Positions 25,001 to 34,764 of a DNA stretch of 64,000 nt are shown piece by piece (position 1 is the stretch's first letter; each line of letters begins with the position of its first letter). The notes below the pieces were generated by a model. It had not been told where the DNA came from. It made no database searches and was given only the letters and a program-made list of their open reading frames with translations. Position numbers and translations under genes: made by a program. The stretch is from Epiperipatus broadwayi (taxonomy: Eukaryota > Onychophora > Udeonychophora > Euonychophora > Peripatidae): contig JAQFVV010012403.1 of the NCBI GenBank assembly GCA_028023455.1, positions 622,001 to 686,000 on the forward strand, read 5' to 3'.

Positions 25001-25099
25001 GCGTTGGTGGTCGAGAGGTCAGCACAGCCGCCTTACAAGCATTTGTCCCGGGTTAGCGGGTTCGCTTCCCGGCCGATGCTATGATACATTAGAAAAAAA
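25001..25099 (+). repeat. tRNA-derived SINE, copy 4 (best preserved)
   Basis: GCGTTGG at the start can pair with CCGATGC at 25072-25078 as a seven-pair acceptor stem with G-U pairs. Between them are box A TGGTCGAGAGGTCAG, a CCTTACAAGC anticodon arm (triplet TAC), a variable region TTGTCCCGGGTTAG longer than in most tRNAs, and box B GGGTTCGCTTCCC. The tail is CTATGATACATTAGAAAAAAA. The tRNA ancestor looks like one with a long variable arm, while the TAC triplet would be Val; I leave its identity open. Confidence 0.85.
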
Positions 25100-25639
25100 T
25101 ACTAACGAATACGTTTTTAATGATGAATATTATTTGCCAATGTGTTACTAAAACTTAACAAACAGTTTTAAATGTCTTTGACGTGATTGTTAGTTTGTTT
25201 TTGAAAGCAATTTGTACCCAAATAAATGACTTTTATAAATTATTTTTGTAGCGAGACATCCATACGTTATTAACCGAATGGCTTTATCTTTATCTTTCAA
25301 AAGGAAATTTTATTCACAAACCATAAGAATCATTTACAAAAAAGGACATTTACATATCAATCTCAAAGGAGAGCAATCAACAAAATCAGAGGTTACGCGA
25401 TTTCCTAAAACGTTCGAACGCCGGAAGTGTCAAAACTGGAATCGTTCCGAGGATCTTATTACTCCAGAATTCTACCACTGCACTAAACCACGCAGGGCTG
25501 TTCATTACTGCACTGGATGATCCATCCTTGCTTCGCAATGTTACTTATCTTTTGTTCAAACGTGTAAAGAAATCTTAAGCTAACTAATACCATCTCTAAT
25601 CGATATACAGTATATCATATTATTTTTATTCTACACAAA

Positions 25640-26000
25640 GGAGTATGGAGAGATGTATGTTGGGAGTAACAAGAAGAGATCGCAAACGCAATGTATGGGT
25701 AAGACAACAAACAGGTGTTACTGACCTTATTGAAAAAATTAAAAGATTGAAATGGAGTTGGGCTGGACATATTGCTAGAAGAGATGATAATAGATGGACA
25801 ATTGAAATTTTAAACTGGATGCCAAGAGATTGTAAAAGACCCAGAAAGAGACCACATGTGAGATGGATGGATGAAATAAGAAAATGTGCAGGGGTGTTGT
25901 GGAGAAGAGAAGCTAAAGATCGGAGAAGTTGGATTAAACTTGGAGAGACCTTCATCCTGCAGTGGATTGATAATGGTTGATGATGATGATGATGATGATG
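25640..26000 (+). pseudogene. RTE-like LINE tail, copy 3 (cleanest)
   Basis: An open frame of 111 codons (25645-25980) encodes the C-terminal end of an APE-type LINE protein: MERCMLGVTRRDRKRNVWVR, TGVTDLIEKIKRLKWSWAGH, IARRDDNRWTIEILNW, RKRPHVRWMDEIRK and LGETFILQWIDNG. It has stop TGA followed by a GATGAT repeat, the simple-repeat tail typical of RTE-clade elements. The copy is 5'-truncated just after the palm/thumb region, so it is dead on arrival even though the frame is open. A partial CATCATCAT-type frame on the other strand is its shadow. Confidence 0.85.
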
Positions 26001-26009
26001 CATACACCT

Positions 26010-26655
26010 GGTACATACATACACATCTTTCGTTATTTTTCATAACTAATTGTCTCATTGGATAGTACATGACAAACTTATTCAAATCAATTATTTCCTT
26101 CGGCGTCAAGGGAAAATTATTTGACAATAATTTGTCGTCTATACTATATATTATTTAAAATAATAATTTTAGTGAGTCTTTAATAAGTAATGCAAAGGCA
26201 AGAAATAGCATTATTTATATTTCCATAATGTAGTTAGTTCCCTCACAGTTTTAAAAGTTTTCAGTTTTGATAGAATTCTTACCTACATCTTATCTTTCCT
26301 GAAGCAATAAAATTTGTTTTTGTTAAAGCAATAATACGCGAGTCGTGCTGTGCACGGATGAGACATCTTTTTCAACATCAAAGACAATAAAATTTAACAT
26401 TAAGTTAGACAATGTACTTCAAATGTTGCTTTTATAGCCATTTTCAACCTGTTAAAGCTAAAACAACAACAAAAGAAGGGACTAATTTACATAGAATGCA
26501 TAATTAGATCGTTTTTTTATTGTTGAGTTGTTTTCAACTTGAGAGAAAAAAAAAATATTAAAATTTTTGTTTGTTCATTAACTCATAAAAGAAAAAAAAA
26601 GTTAATAAAAGACACACATAATTTTTAGAATAGAGTGAAAATACTGTATATTATA
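26010..26655. other. AT-rich stretch, no feature recognised
   Basis: No gene or repeat family recognised between the RTE tail and the microsatellite. Confidence 0.4.
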
Positions 26656-26663
26656 TAAATATG

Positions 26664-26685
26664 AAGTAAGTAAGTAAGTAAGTAA
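26664..26685 (+). repeat. (AAGT)n microsatellite
   Basis: About five and a half uninterrupted AAGT units. Confidence 0.9.
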
Positions 26686-26737
26686 AATGTTAAAAGTGTG
26701 GATGTAATAGCCAACTGAAGTAGTTAATTGTTTTGTG

Positions 26738-26802
26738 ATTGCAAGTTTAACCCAGTGGTAGAATATCTGGTTTGCGGTAAAGGGTCCTATATATAAGTCC
26801 AA
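26738..26802 (+). repeat. tRNA-like sequence (Ala-like), SINE head or pseudogene
   Basis: CCCAGTGGTAGAATATC resembles a box A and D-arm, followed by CTGGTTTGCGGTAAAGG with the triplet TGC (Ala) in the loop position, then TATATAAGTCC in place of a box B GTTCAAGTCC. It lacks a good acceptor stem. Likely an old tRNA-derived repeat. Confidence 0.4.
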
Positions 26803-27097
26803 TGGGTCACTTCTGCTGTTTGGATGTCACACATTTTTCCACCTACCTTATTATTTGGATATTATTATAAGAATCAAATCTTGACTATTCGCTTGATCAA
26901 AGAATCAATTCAACTGCTTCATTGTTAAATCTGTTTTGTGTGAACATATACATAGATGAAATAGTCAAGGGGTTACAACTTCCATCTTAATGTGACCATT
27001 TTGTGTATATGCTACTACTGATATATCCTTCACAGTAAAATTTTCAGCAGATTCTTTGCCATATTTTTGTTTTGCCATTTCAAACATATATATATAT

Positions 27098-27595
27098 AGG
27101 AACTTAATGAGTAATATTCCTGAAATGTAATTTTTACTACACCACTCTCACACAAGTTGGCGGACTGGTTTCTATCCACCTTTAAAAACTTTGTGGTGAT
27201 GTGTAATCATAAACATATGACAGAAGTCATGTGAAAAAGATTTATGATCCTCAAGATATACATTTCACGTTGAACCAGCATTGATTAATCGGCCCAAATA
27301 AGCTTGACACTTATCAATTAAACTGTCATAATTGGCTATTTATATGTACTGAACAATGACAAAGATATGTGTAAGAGATTGTGTGCCAACTGATGAGTGC
27401 TGGTTCAGCATGAAATGTGCATCTTGAGGATCACACATTTTTTCACATGTCTTTGATCATATGCTTATGATTACAACCCATAACAAGATGTTAAAATCTT
27501 GTGTGAAAGTGGTGTAGTGAAAATTACACTACAGGAATATTATTCATTAAATTGATAATCTCTAGATTAATGAATGACTAATAAAAATTATTGGC
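27098..27595. mobile_element. Palindromic hammerhead element, family 3, copy 1
   Basis: Inverted arms (about 27115-27300 and 27330-27545) share text such as the TCATGTGAAAAAGAT / TTTTTCACATG, ATCCTCAAGAT / TCTTGAGGAT and TGTGTGAAAGTGGTGTAGTG-like blocks. Each arm carries an HHR: intact on the plus strand at 27381-27436, degenerate on the minus strand near 27245-27300 (GATTAATCA where CTGATGAGT is expected). The right edge has an ATCTCTAGATTAATGAATGAC block that also bounds the copy at 42.8-43.2 kb twice. No ORF. Confidence 0.75.
27381..27436 (+). ncRNA. Hammerhead ribozyme motif, family 3 (intact core)
   Basis: GTGTG..CAA on the 5' side, core CTGATGA at 27390-27396, stem II GTGCTG/CAGCAT (TGCTG/CAGCA plus a G-U pair) with loop GTT, GAAA at 27412-27415, stem III ATG/CAT with loop TG, cleavage base C at 27423, then TTG and CACAC closing stem I through an internal loop (TTG with CAA, CACAC with GTGTG). 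All invariant core bases are present. This is type I topology (ends in stem I) with a three-pair stem III. Good candidate for a cleaving copy. Confidence 0.8.
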
Positions 27596-27999
27596 ATATA
27601 TAGGAATGTTGTTTGCAATCATTGGCATTTTCTATAATAGCTAAATGTTATGACATTTATCTTACTAAATATTGAATTATTTTATGTTGTTTTTATTTTT
27701 ACGTTACGTTTAAACTTGAAAAAAAAAAGGCTATGTTATGTTAATTAAGCTCTTGGTGGAATTTCATTGATTCCATGCTGCTATATATGTTTTAGCACAG
27801 TTTTAGAGAGATCCAGTGGTTAAAGGTCTGCAGATTGTAGCTCAATTCTGTGTGACAGTCATCAAAAGTCTTGTGCTCTTCCAAGGAACAAACTGTTCCA
27901 TTACATCGCTGACCTAATGTTTAGGTTTTAGATATTCATTTATTTTTGTCATTAATAAAATGTATAAAAAAAATAGATCTGTCTAGACATAATATGATA

Positions 28000-30900
28000 A
28001 TATTTAGACTAAAAAAGTAATTGGTAATTTCTATTAATATATTTGTCCAAAGTGGATAGTGACGAATATATATTCTAACCTCCCCCCCGTGCATTCTCAC
28101 CCCAAAATATACTGTTTATTACGAATATTACGGGTTCTAGCTCAGTTAACAAATAAATAAATGAAATATTCAGCATTAATTAAAATGATTACTAGCTCTA
28201 ATTTTAAAATACAAATTCGGTTCAATTTTAAAATGAATTAACAAATATTTACTATTTTCATGAGACATGGAGTGACAATACAGGGAACGAGATAGACTAC
28301 ATTGAGCCATTATCCACACGATACTACCTCAATGGCATAAGAACACTATCCCCCCTTTTTACTATACCAAATAACTAACTCATAGTATTCTTACGACTTT
28401 CTGAGCTCTATTCACTACGATTAAAATAATAATCATATCTTAATCTTCTTTATAACAAGAATCTAGCTCAATTAAATAAAATGAAGTAAAATAAAATAAA
28501 ATCTCAGGTTCATAAATTGTATTCTAACTGATTTAAAATTACGGTAGTAAAATATGAAAAGGGAATTTTATGTCATAATCTACTACACAGCAACTAATAA
28601 TAATAAAAAATAATAATAACAATAATAATATAATATAATCTTATTTCTTCCTAAATTGAAATAAATAAATACGTACGTGGTAGTATTTTAATAATCTGAC
28701 AACAGAATACGTGTGGCAACATTAGCATATAATTTAATGTAATATTGTGGCAACCGACTTATGACCAATAAATAATATAAAATTATGATCTTTTAATTTT
28801 AACATACCAATAAATTCTCAAAATTCTTATAACACTTTTATGTTTACCTTTTGTGCAAAATCTATATGTCTGTTTCAATTATAAATGTATCGTGATTTCA
28901 TGCATCCATGTGGAGAAATAACAACTCGGACACAAAAACTTTAAAACAAATTTAAAACAAAGTTTATTAACAACATAAATAAATTAACAATATTTTTACA
29001 CTATATACATTGGATATCCCTTACTTTCATATCTCAACTTAGTTTATTAGTTTATAAAATGAAATCAAAATATTATTTACTTTTCCTAGTTAAATCTTAT
29101 TTTTTTTTAACACTTAAGAAAATACAGCATTATTACTTGATTTATTATTATGGTTAGCTTATTACAAAATGCATTTCTTATATGATTATCACAAACACTT
29201 TTCATCCCTAATATTATTAAAATTACATTTTTTACAAAATTTACATTCGTAATAAAATTCTACAAAATAATAAAATTTAGTTTCATATTGGTTGTATGGA
29301 ATCTTACAAAGTCAAAACACTATTCTACATTCGGTATTAGGTTTTTATTATTCATTATCCGATGTTTATTAATCCTAATATTCTCATTCAAGCCTTACTT
29401 CGGATGATATAATTATAACTATTAATATACCATGCACAAGTATATGTTTATTATACCTTATTGAATTTTCTCTTGATAAATATGCAATACTCATTCCCTC
29501 CAACATTAATATTAAAAAAAAATTCAAATTTTATTATCACTTTTAAAATACTTGGTTTAGATTTCTTTTCAAAATCTTATATTCATTTCTGAATTAATTT
29601 TACAATGTATTATATGATTCTTTCTCTCTTTATGATATTTTGGACTTTCAATTTTAAAGTTACACAATTCTATACATTCAAGCAAATAAACTATTCTTAC
29701 ACAAACGATAACATATCTTCAGTTCTATTTTATTCATTATTTCTTTGAAAATATCTTTCTGACCGATGCAGATTCACGAAATAAGGATAGCGAAGATAGA
29801 TGCATAGGATCAAAATACAACTAGAATATTACTCGTCATATACCTTGACAATCATGGCACAGTGAATTAAAAGACACTATAGAGGAGTGACCTTTACCTG
29901 TCTACCAACCTCTATCATAGGAACGATGCTAAAGCTATTTCTTCAGCTTTATTCTAACATCAAAAGTTTAAAGATATGCAAAACACTGTCCAAACCATAT
30001 GTGTTCAGTCATAGGACTTTGTTAACTATACTAAATCACACAAAACTAAATATGATCCAAATCCCTTATATTTTCCTATTTCTTAAAAAAAAACACATCA
30101 TCTTGGTTTCCTCTCCACTAGTACTTCCAAGTCACTATCCGATCTTATTTCTCAAGATTTTTTCTATACTGTACATCGACAAATACATATCTGCATTACT
30201 AACAATAATAAAATTCATTGATATTTTAAAACTATTCCACTGTTCTATAAGAAAATCTTTTTACTACTTTCCTCCGTATATTTAATCATATACAAACTAT
30301 TTAAATATCTGAATACTTTATCACATGAAAGTTCAAAAGAATCACACAATTGTTCTGTTAAATTATATTATTAATATACTTTAAATAAATTGTTGCATGC
30401 ATATTCCGAATTACTCCTATCTCATTATATGTTAAAATGTTGCATAAAATGTGTACATATAATTAAGACTTTCACACTTCATTCTTAGGTCAATAGATGA
30501 TCTAAAAAAAAATACATTATGCATTATAAATAACTATTAAAATTACCAAACGACCTTTATCTCCTCGATCGCGTTCCGTAGGCTTCACCATCCATTTGAT
30601 CCTTGTAGATATAAGATTCACATCCATACACTTTATTTTAAACACTATTTCTATAATTTTATCAAGTTATTATATTTAAATTTTAATATTACTAAATTTA
30701 TGTTTTATGTTTTCCCTAATCTCACATAACATTTTATATTTTAAAATAAATTAGTAAAAAATATTCAAACTATATTTACTGTACTCCTTCATCAAATTTT
30801 CCTGAAAAACTGTTCATACTAAAGCCAAAAAAAAAAATTGTTTATCATTTCTTTTCCATTCACTTAATGTTCCTCTCCCTGCTTGTTCAATTTTAAGGTA

Positions 30901-32790
30901 AAACAAATATTACTTCGTTCAATAAATATTCATGAATGATAATCCTTGGTTTTTATAATATTTAATACAATTATTAATTATGATATTAGTTAATCCCGTA
31001 AAGAAAACTTCTAAATATTCTCTTCTAATATTTCTTGCTAATATTTTCTCCCGCGTGACTTTTACGATGCATCTTCTCAGTACTTTGATTTAAATATTCA
31101 ATAAAACTTTTCTGTTTCCATGGATTCATTTCATTAAGTAAATTAGATTTATATTTTCCAAATCTTTATCTTTATTAAGCATTTCTCTAATGAACACTTT
31201 ATAATATTTTTAATTCTTCTTAGAGAAAGTTTTTCGGTTCCTTTTTCATAAAAACACAATAGCTCTTTCATATTATTATTCTGTAACTTTTTTCCTTCTT
31301 TTAAAATTCTGGTACTATATACTTTGTAATGTTTCCTTTAAAAAGACAAACATTCTTTCTCCATTATAACTTTTACATAATTTTTTCTTTATGATATACG
31401 CATCTTAATTTTTCCATAGAGAAGAATAAAAAAAAACTTCGGAGTAGCCTTTTAAAATTGTGCGTCATAATTTTTCCTGACGGCAAATAACTTTTCTTTT
31501 AAGTTTTCTGTATAATGTCCAAATTATATTTATCTGAGTTCTAATGATTTCCTGGTTGATCACAAATAAACTGTATTCAAGGCACTTTACAATTATTTTT
31601 ACTTTATCAATACTTTTAGGTACTTTTTTCTGTAGTATTTCCATTTTTACTGCAAGGTTTCGGCTAAACTTGAATAAAAATCCTGGTAAGAAATCTTTTA
31701 AATTAGCCTTCCATTTAAAGGCAGTTCAAAATATTATATTTTAAAACAAAACTTTTAAAATAAATACAAAAATTTTTTAAATTATAACACTTTTCTAGCT
31801 TACGATCTTATACAGCTAAAAAAATATGTTCCTCCTTCCTTTACTTACACATTCCTTCTCCCGCTCCGTCTAATTCCTATTTTTCGTCTGCTAAAATACC
31901 TCCGTTGATTGGTTAATGACTTTTTTAGCGCGAACAAATTTACACATTTTTAGTTTTATAATAGATTAAACTTTTTAAAATAAAGAATTTATGACGTCAT
32001 GTTTTAAAATATTATTTAGAATAGTATTTTTAAACTCAATTATAGTTTTATCAAAATCATTTAAACTTTAAAACAATTATTAAAATAACATTTAATATTT
32101 TAACTTTTACTTTAACGATAGATAGCAATTACATTTAGTTTTATAATTCACAAACTTTATTATTATATTCTAACAAGCGTGTGTGTGAAGGTATATAATA
32201 TACAGTCACATGATTACTAACTTTATCAGATGATTTTTTTTTTTTAATTTACGTCTCGGTCTAAATTACCAAAACTGATATATTTTATAAAAATTTGGAA
32301 AATAATTTAAAAATGTAGAACTAAATATAATTCTCACCATCCCAAAGTTTATTTTAAAATATATTAGATTAAATTTGAATATTAATTATAATTATAATAT
32401 TACATATAGCGTTTATTTAATTTATTAGTTTTAAAACATTACAATTGAATTGTTAATATACTTTTAACTATTTATAGCTGTATTATTTTATATGGCCAGC
32501 TTTTACAACCATAAGCAAGGATATAATTAAGCTTTATTTAACTGTTCCTTTTTAAAATAATCCATTACACTTTTACATACCAGGTATTTTTCAGCCTTAA
32601 ATTGTACTATAAAATCTAATCGATCATACAATTATCAATATATTACACAAACGTATTTTAAAATTTAAAATTTTTTAGCAATTGACCATTCTACCCTATT
32701 ATGACCTATAGATAAGGGCACAATATATATATATATATATGTATGTGCAGGAAGTTTGTCTTATAGATCTAATTATTTTCTCTTAAGTTA
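28000..32790. other. Unassigned block, plus strand strikingly poor in G
   Basis: From about 28.8 to 32.7 kb the plus strand has many more C than G (for example 29161-29220 and 30121-30180), unlike the flanks. The plus frame 29887-30285 (132 codons) is hydrophobic and lysine-rich without a recognised domain. Minus-strand frames carry runs of plausible protein text but are broken by stops and matched no family by eye. No terminal repeats were found. It could be a long decayed element or a transcribed host region on the minus strand. An ATA microsatellite lies near 28600-28640 and an AT one near 32724-32741. Confidence 0.4.
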
Positions 32791-32904
32791 TAATACAATC
32801 AGGCAAAACTCCATACAGTAGTGCCACTCAGTGCCAACCAGAGTAGCCAATGGATGCCAGAAGGCTTGTGCATAAAATCCCTATCTAGTGCCTACTCATC
32901 CAAT

Positions 32905-32946
32905 ATCCCAGACTAGTTTCTGGCTTGTGGCCTTCGTCAGTGAGGA
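32905..32946 (-). ncRNA. Hammerhead ribozyme motif, family 2, minus-strand arm
   Basis: On the minus strand: TCCTCA, CTGACGA core plus an extra A, stem II GGC/GCC, GAAA, stem III AC/GT around TA, cleavage base C, then TGGGA. The core is complete. Stem I pairing is weaker than in the plus-strand partner because a base appears deleted (TGGGAT for TGRGGAT). Confidence 0.65.
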
Positions 32947-33173
32947 TCTTTGGATCTGAGAGCACTGCACCTAGTTCTTAGGATCTAATGCAACCCTCCA
33001 GCAGCCATCTTTTATCTCTACTTAACTACAAAACTATGAGTCTTAATTTAACACAATAATATTTTCAATCCAAGCTCATTAGCTTATATAGTCATATAGA
33101 TCTGAAGTCAGTTCAGTACCTGTACATTTTGGTATCGTTGATAACCATAGCTATCACTATCCAGATCAAAGGG

Positions 33174-33215
33174 TCCTCACTGATGAAGGCCACAAGCCAG
33201 AAACTAGTCTGAGGA
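33174..33215 (+). ncRNA. Hammerhead ribozyme motif, family 2 (intact)
   Basis: TCCTCA (33174-33179) pairs perfectly with TGAGGA (33210-33215) as stem I. The core CTGATGA is at 33180-33186. Stem II is GGC/GCC with a CACAA loop and an A-A next to the core, GAAA is at 33200-33203, stem III is AC/GT with loop TA, and the cleavage base is C at 33209. All invariant bases are present and all three stems form. This is a minimal type I hammerhead of about 42 nt. Confidence 0.82.
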
Positions 33216-33369
33216 TATTGGATGAATAGGCACTAAATAGGGATTTTATGCACAAGCCTTCTGGCATCCGTTGATTACTCTGGTTGGCACTGAGTGGCAC
33301 TACTGTATGGAGAGTTTTGCCTGTTTGAATAGCAGTAATGCGCTAGCATAAGAAATAGTGATCACGTGA

Positions 33370-34040
33370 AGTTATAATACTACAGTTATTTTTTCAAGAA
33401 GGCCAGTCATACAGAAACAAATTGTAGGAATTGTTAAATTTTTCTAAAATGGCTATTTTGTGTGTAGTTGGTTTTTATCCCCCACACTATGCAATGTTAT
33501 TAGCAGTCATATTTAGAAAATTACTGCTTGTTGTACAAATACCAATTAATTAGATCTTAAGTAACATTATAATTAAAGTCTTTCTGCATAAATAAATTGA
33601 ATCCTGTGTCCACAGGTAGGATGAAAGTAATTATGCAGTAGAAAGTAACCTATTGATAATATCAATCAACATCAGTGATAAATTAATGTGTAAATTATGC
33701 AAAGTAACAATTTAAAAAACTAGAGTAGCATGTACTAAATTCTTTTATACAATTCAGATAACAGCATGTTCTTTTCATTCATATTTTTATATACTTCTAT
33801 TGATATATCACTTGCTCATGAAATCATATGACATTTGAGCAACAAAGAAGCAATTTTCACACAATATTTAATTATCTAGGCTGACAGTTTTCTTTCTTTA
33901 TTTTTCGTTAAAAGAATTAAATTTAGAAATCTAACTAACTTCTTACTTAAAGATATTACTCATCTTATAGTCACTTGATTAGACAATTAAATGACATTCA
34001 AGCACTAATTCTATTTTTCCCATGTTAGTAAATATACATT
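33370..34040. other. AT-rich stretch, no feature recognised
   Basis: Separates the family 2 element from the PLE. No tRNA-like, coding or repeat signature seen. Confidence 0.4.
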
Positions 34041-34157
34041 TATTAGCTGTATTTTTATATTGGACTATTTCCATCATCTAATATGTGTGTTGAATGTCTT
34101 TGGAAAAGTTTAATTTTAGTTAAATATTCCAAATGCGTTCAACTATTAGTAATATCA

Positions 34158-34228
34158 CAGCAAACAGGTTAGTATATGCACATCGTTTCGAGAGGTATTT
34201 TTCTCCCCCTCTTCCTCAGGTGTTGCTG
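34158..34228 (-). ncRNA. Hammerhead ribozyme motif, family 1 (best core), 3' terminal repeat of the PLE
   Basis: On the minus strand: CAGCAA and CAC (5' side of stem I), core CTGAGGA plus an extra A, stem II GAGGGG/CCTCTC with an A-rich loop, GAAA, then ACGAT, GTG (pairs with CAC) and, 16 bases on, TTGCTG (pairs with CAGCAA). The GAAA is intact here while the other copies read AAAA. In the expected two-pair stem III (AC/GT) the T16.1 position is A, so this copy may be impaired. CTGANGAA followed by CGAAAC is the pattern known from hammerheads of PLEs. Confidence 0.72.
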
Positions 34229-34257
34229 GCCTGTCCAGTGACAGTACTAGCATGGGA

Positions 34258-34329
34258 TTCGAACCTGGGTCCTTAGATTCTTGATTATTGAATTTTAAGG
34301 TAATGTTGTAACCAAGTGAGCCATCCTGC
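34258..34329 (-). repeat. tRNA-like segment in the PLE 3' terminal repeat
   Basis: On the minus strand GGCAGGATGGCTCAC-like text (box A), CCTTA and TAAGG that can form an anticodon-like stem around a long 20-base loop, and box B GGTTCGAATCCC just before the hammerhead. Box B matches the consensus well. The parallel segment on the plus strand is at 37536-37612. Confidence 0.6.
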
Positions 34330-34361
34330 CAAAGGCAACAGTATGTAGTAATTTCATATAC

Positions 34362-34745
34362 TTATCTATGAGGTTCCTCCTGATTTCTCCACTTTTTCCT
34401 AAGAGCAAAGTTGATTAGTGGTTTCCATACATTATGTATAGTCACACTAGGTTGGCTTATGGGATTTTTTGCCATTGTCATGTGAGCAGCTTCTTTAAAT
34501 TTTCTTCTTTGTACCTTTTCTTCTCTATCCAATATTTTTGTATTTTCCCAATTGAACATATGTTCATTGGTACATACATGGTCTGCTACCTTAGACACAT
34601 CTGTTTTCTTTCTTCTAATCATCAGTTTGTGTTCTTGCAAGCACTTTTCAATGGGATGACTGGTCTCACCAATATATGTTCTTCCACATTCACATGGTAT
34701 TTCATAGATGCAATTTTTTTCTTTTCAGCATTTCAAGTTTAGGCT
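34362..34745 (-). pseudogene. PLE GIY-YIG endonuclease domain
   Basis: C-terminal nuclease of the PLE, which in this family nicks target DNA for priming. In frame one can read CIYEIPCECGRTYIGETS, where IY and TYIG are the two hallmark strands, followed by KCLQEHK and an open frame to the stop after RNQEEPHR (34362-34640). The CEC cysteines are usual in PLE endonucleases. A one-base change in an A-run near 34715-34722 shifts the frame against the upstream part. The plus-strand copy at 37136-37504 has this region in frame. Confidence 0.82.
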
Positions 34746-34764
34746 TTGTAGATGTTAGAATTCC

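Larger units (their letters stand above)
32800..33323. mobile_element. Palindromic repeat family 2, copy 2, with two opposed hammerheads
   Basis: Ends CAGGCAAAACTC and GAGTTTTGCCTG are inverted. Each arm (about 145 bases) runs through GGCATCC, GGCTTGTGCATAAAATCC and TAGGCACTA to an HHR, one per strand, facing the centre. The centre (about 32950-33170) is unrelated to the shorter copies at 5.3 and 54.3 kb and has no ORF. This is the longest member and the only one that keeps complete ribozyme cores. The right flank shares text with the left flank of copy 1 (TCTTATGC / GCATAAGA, GATCAC), suggesting the element continues beyond the marked ends. Confidence 0.8.

Noticed and set aside
25278-25520. 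80-codon frame with basic residues (MALSLSFKRKFYSQ start)
   Set aside because: No recognised domain, no splice context, no second copy. Length is not unusual for a chance frame.
25626-26127. Minus-strand frames with a poly-His run
   Set aside because: Shadow of the RTE-like tail; the His run is the reverse of the GATGAT repeat.
27805-27890. tRNA-like CCAGTGGTTAAAGG with AGCTCAATTCTG
   Set aside because: Boxes are weakly matched, no second copy was seen and no stems could be drawn with confidence.
29887-30285. 132-codon plus-strand frame
   Set aside because: Hydrophobic and T/A-driven composition in the G-poor block, no motif; a frame this long is favoured there because stop codons need G or A in fixed positions.
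34434-34742. 102-codon plus-strand frame and its 37088-37432 minus-strand twin
   Set aside because: They are antisense shadows of the GIY-YIG endonuclease in the two inverted PLE copies; conservation between them is explained by the element.
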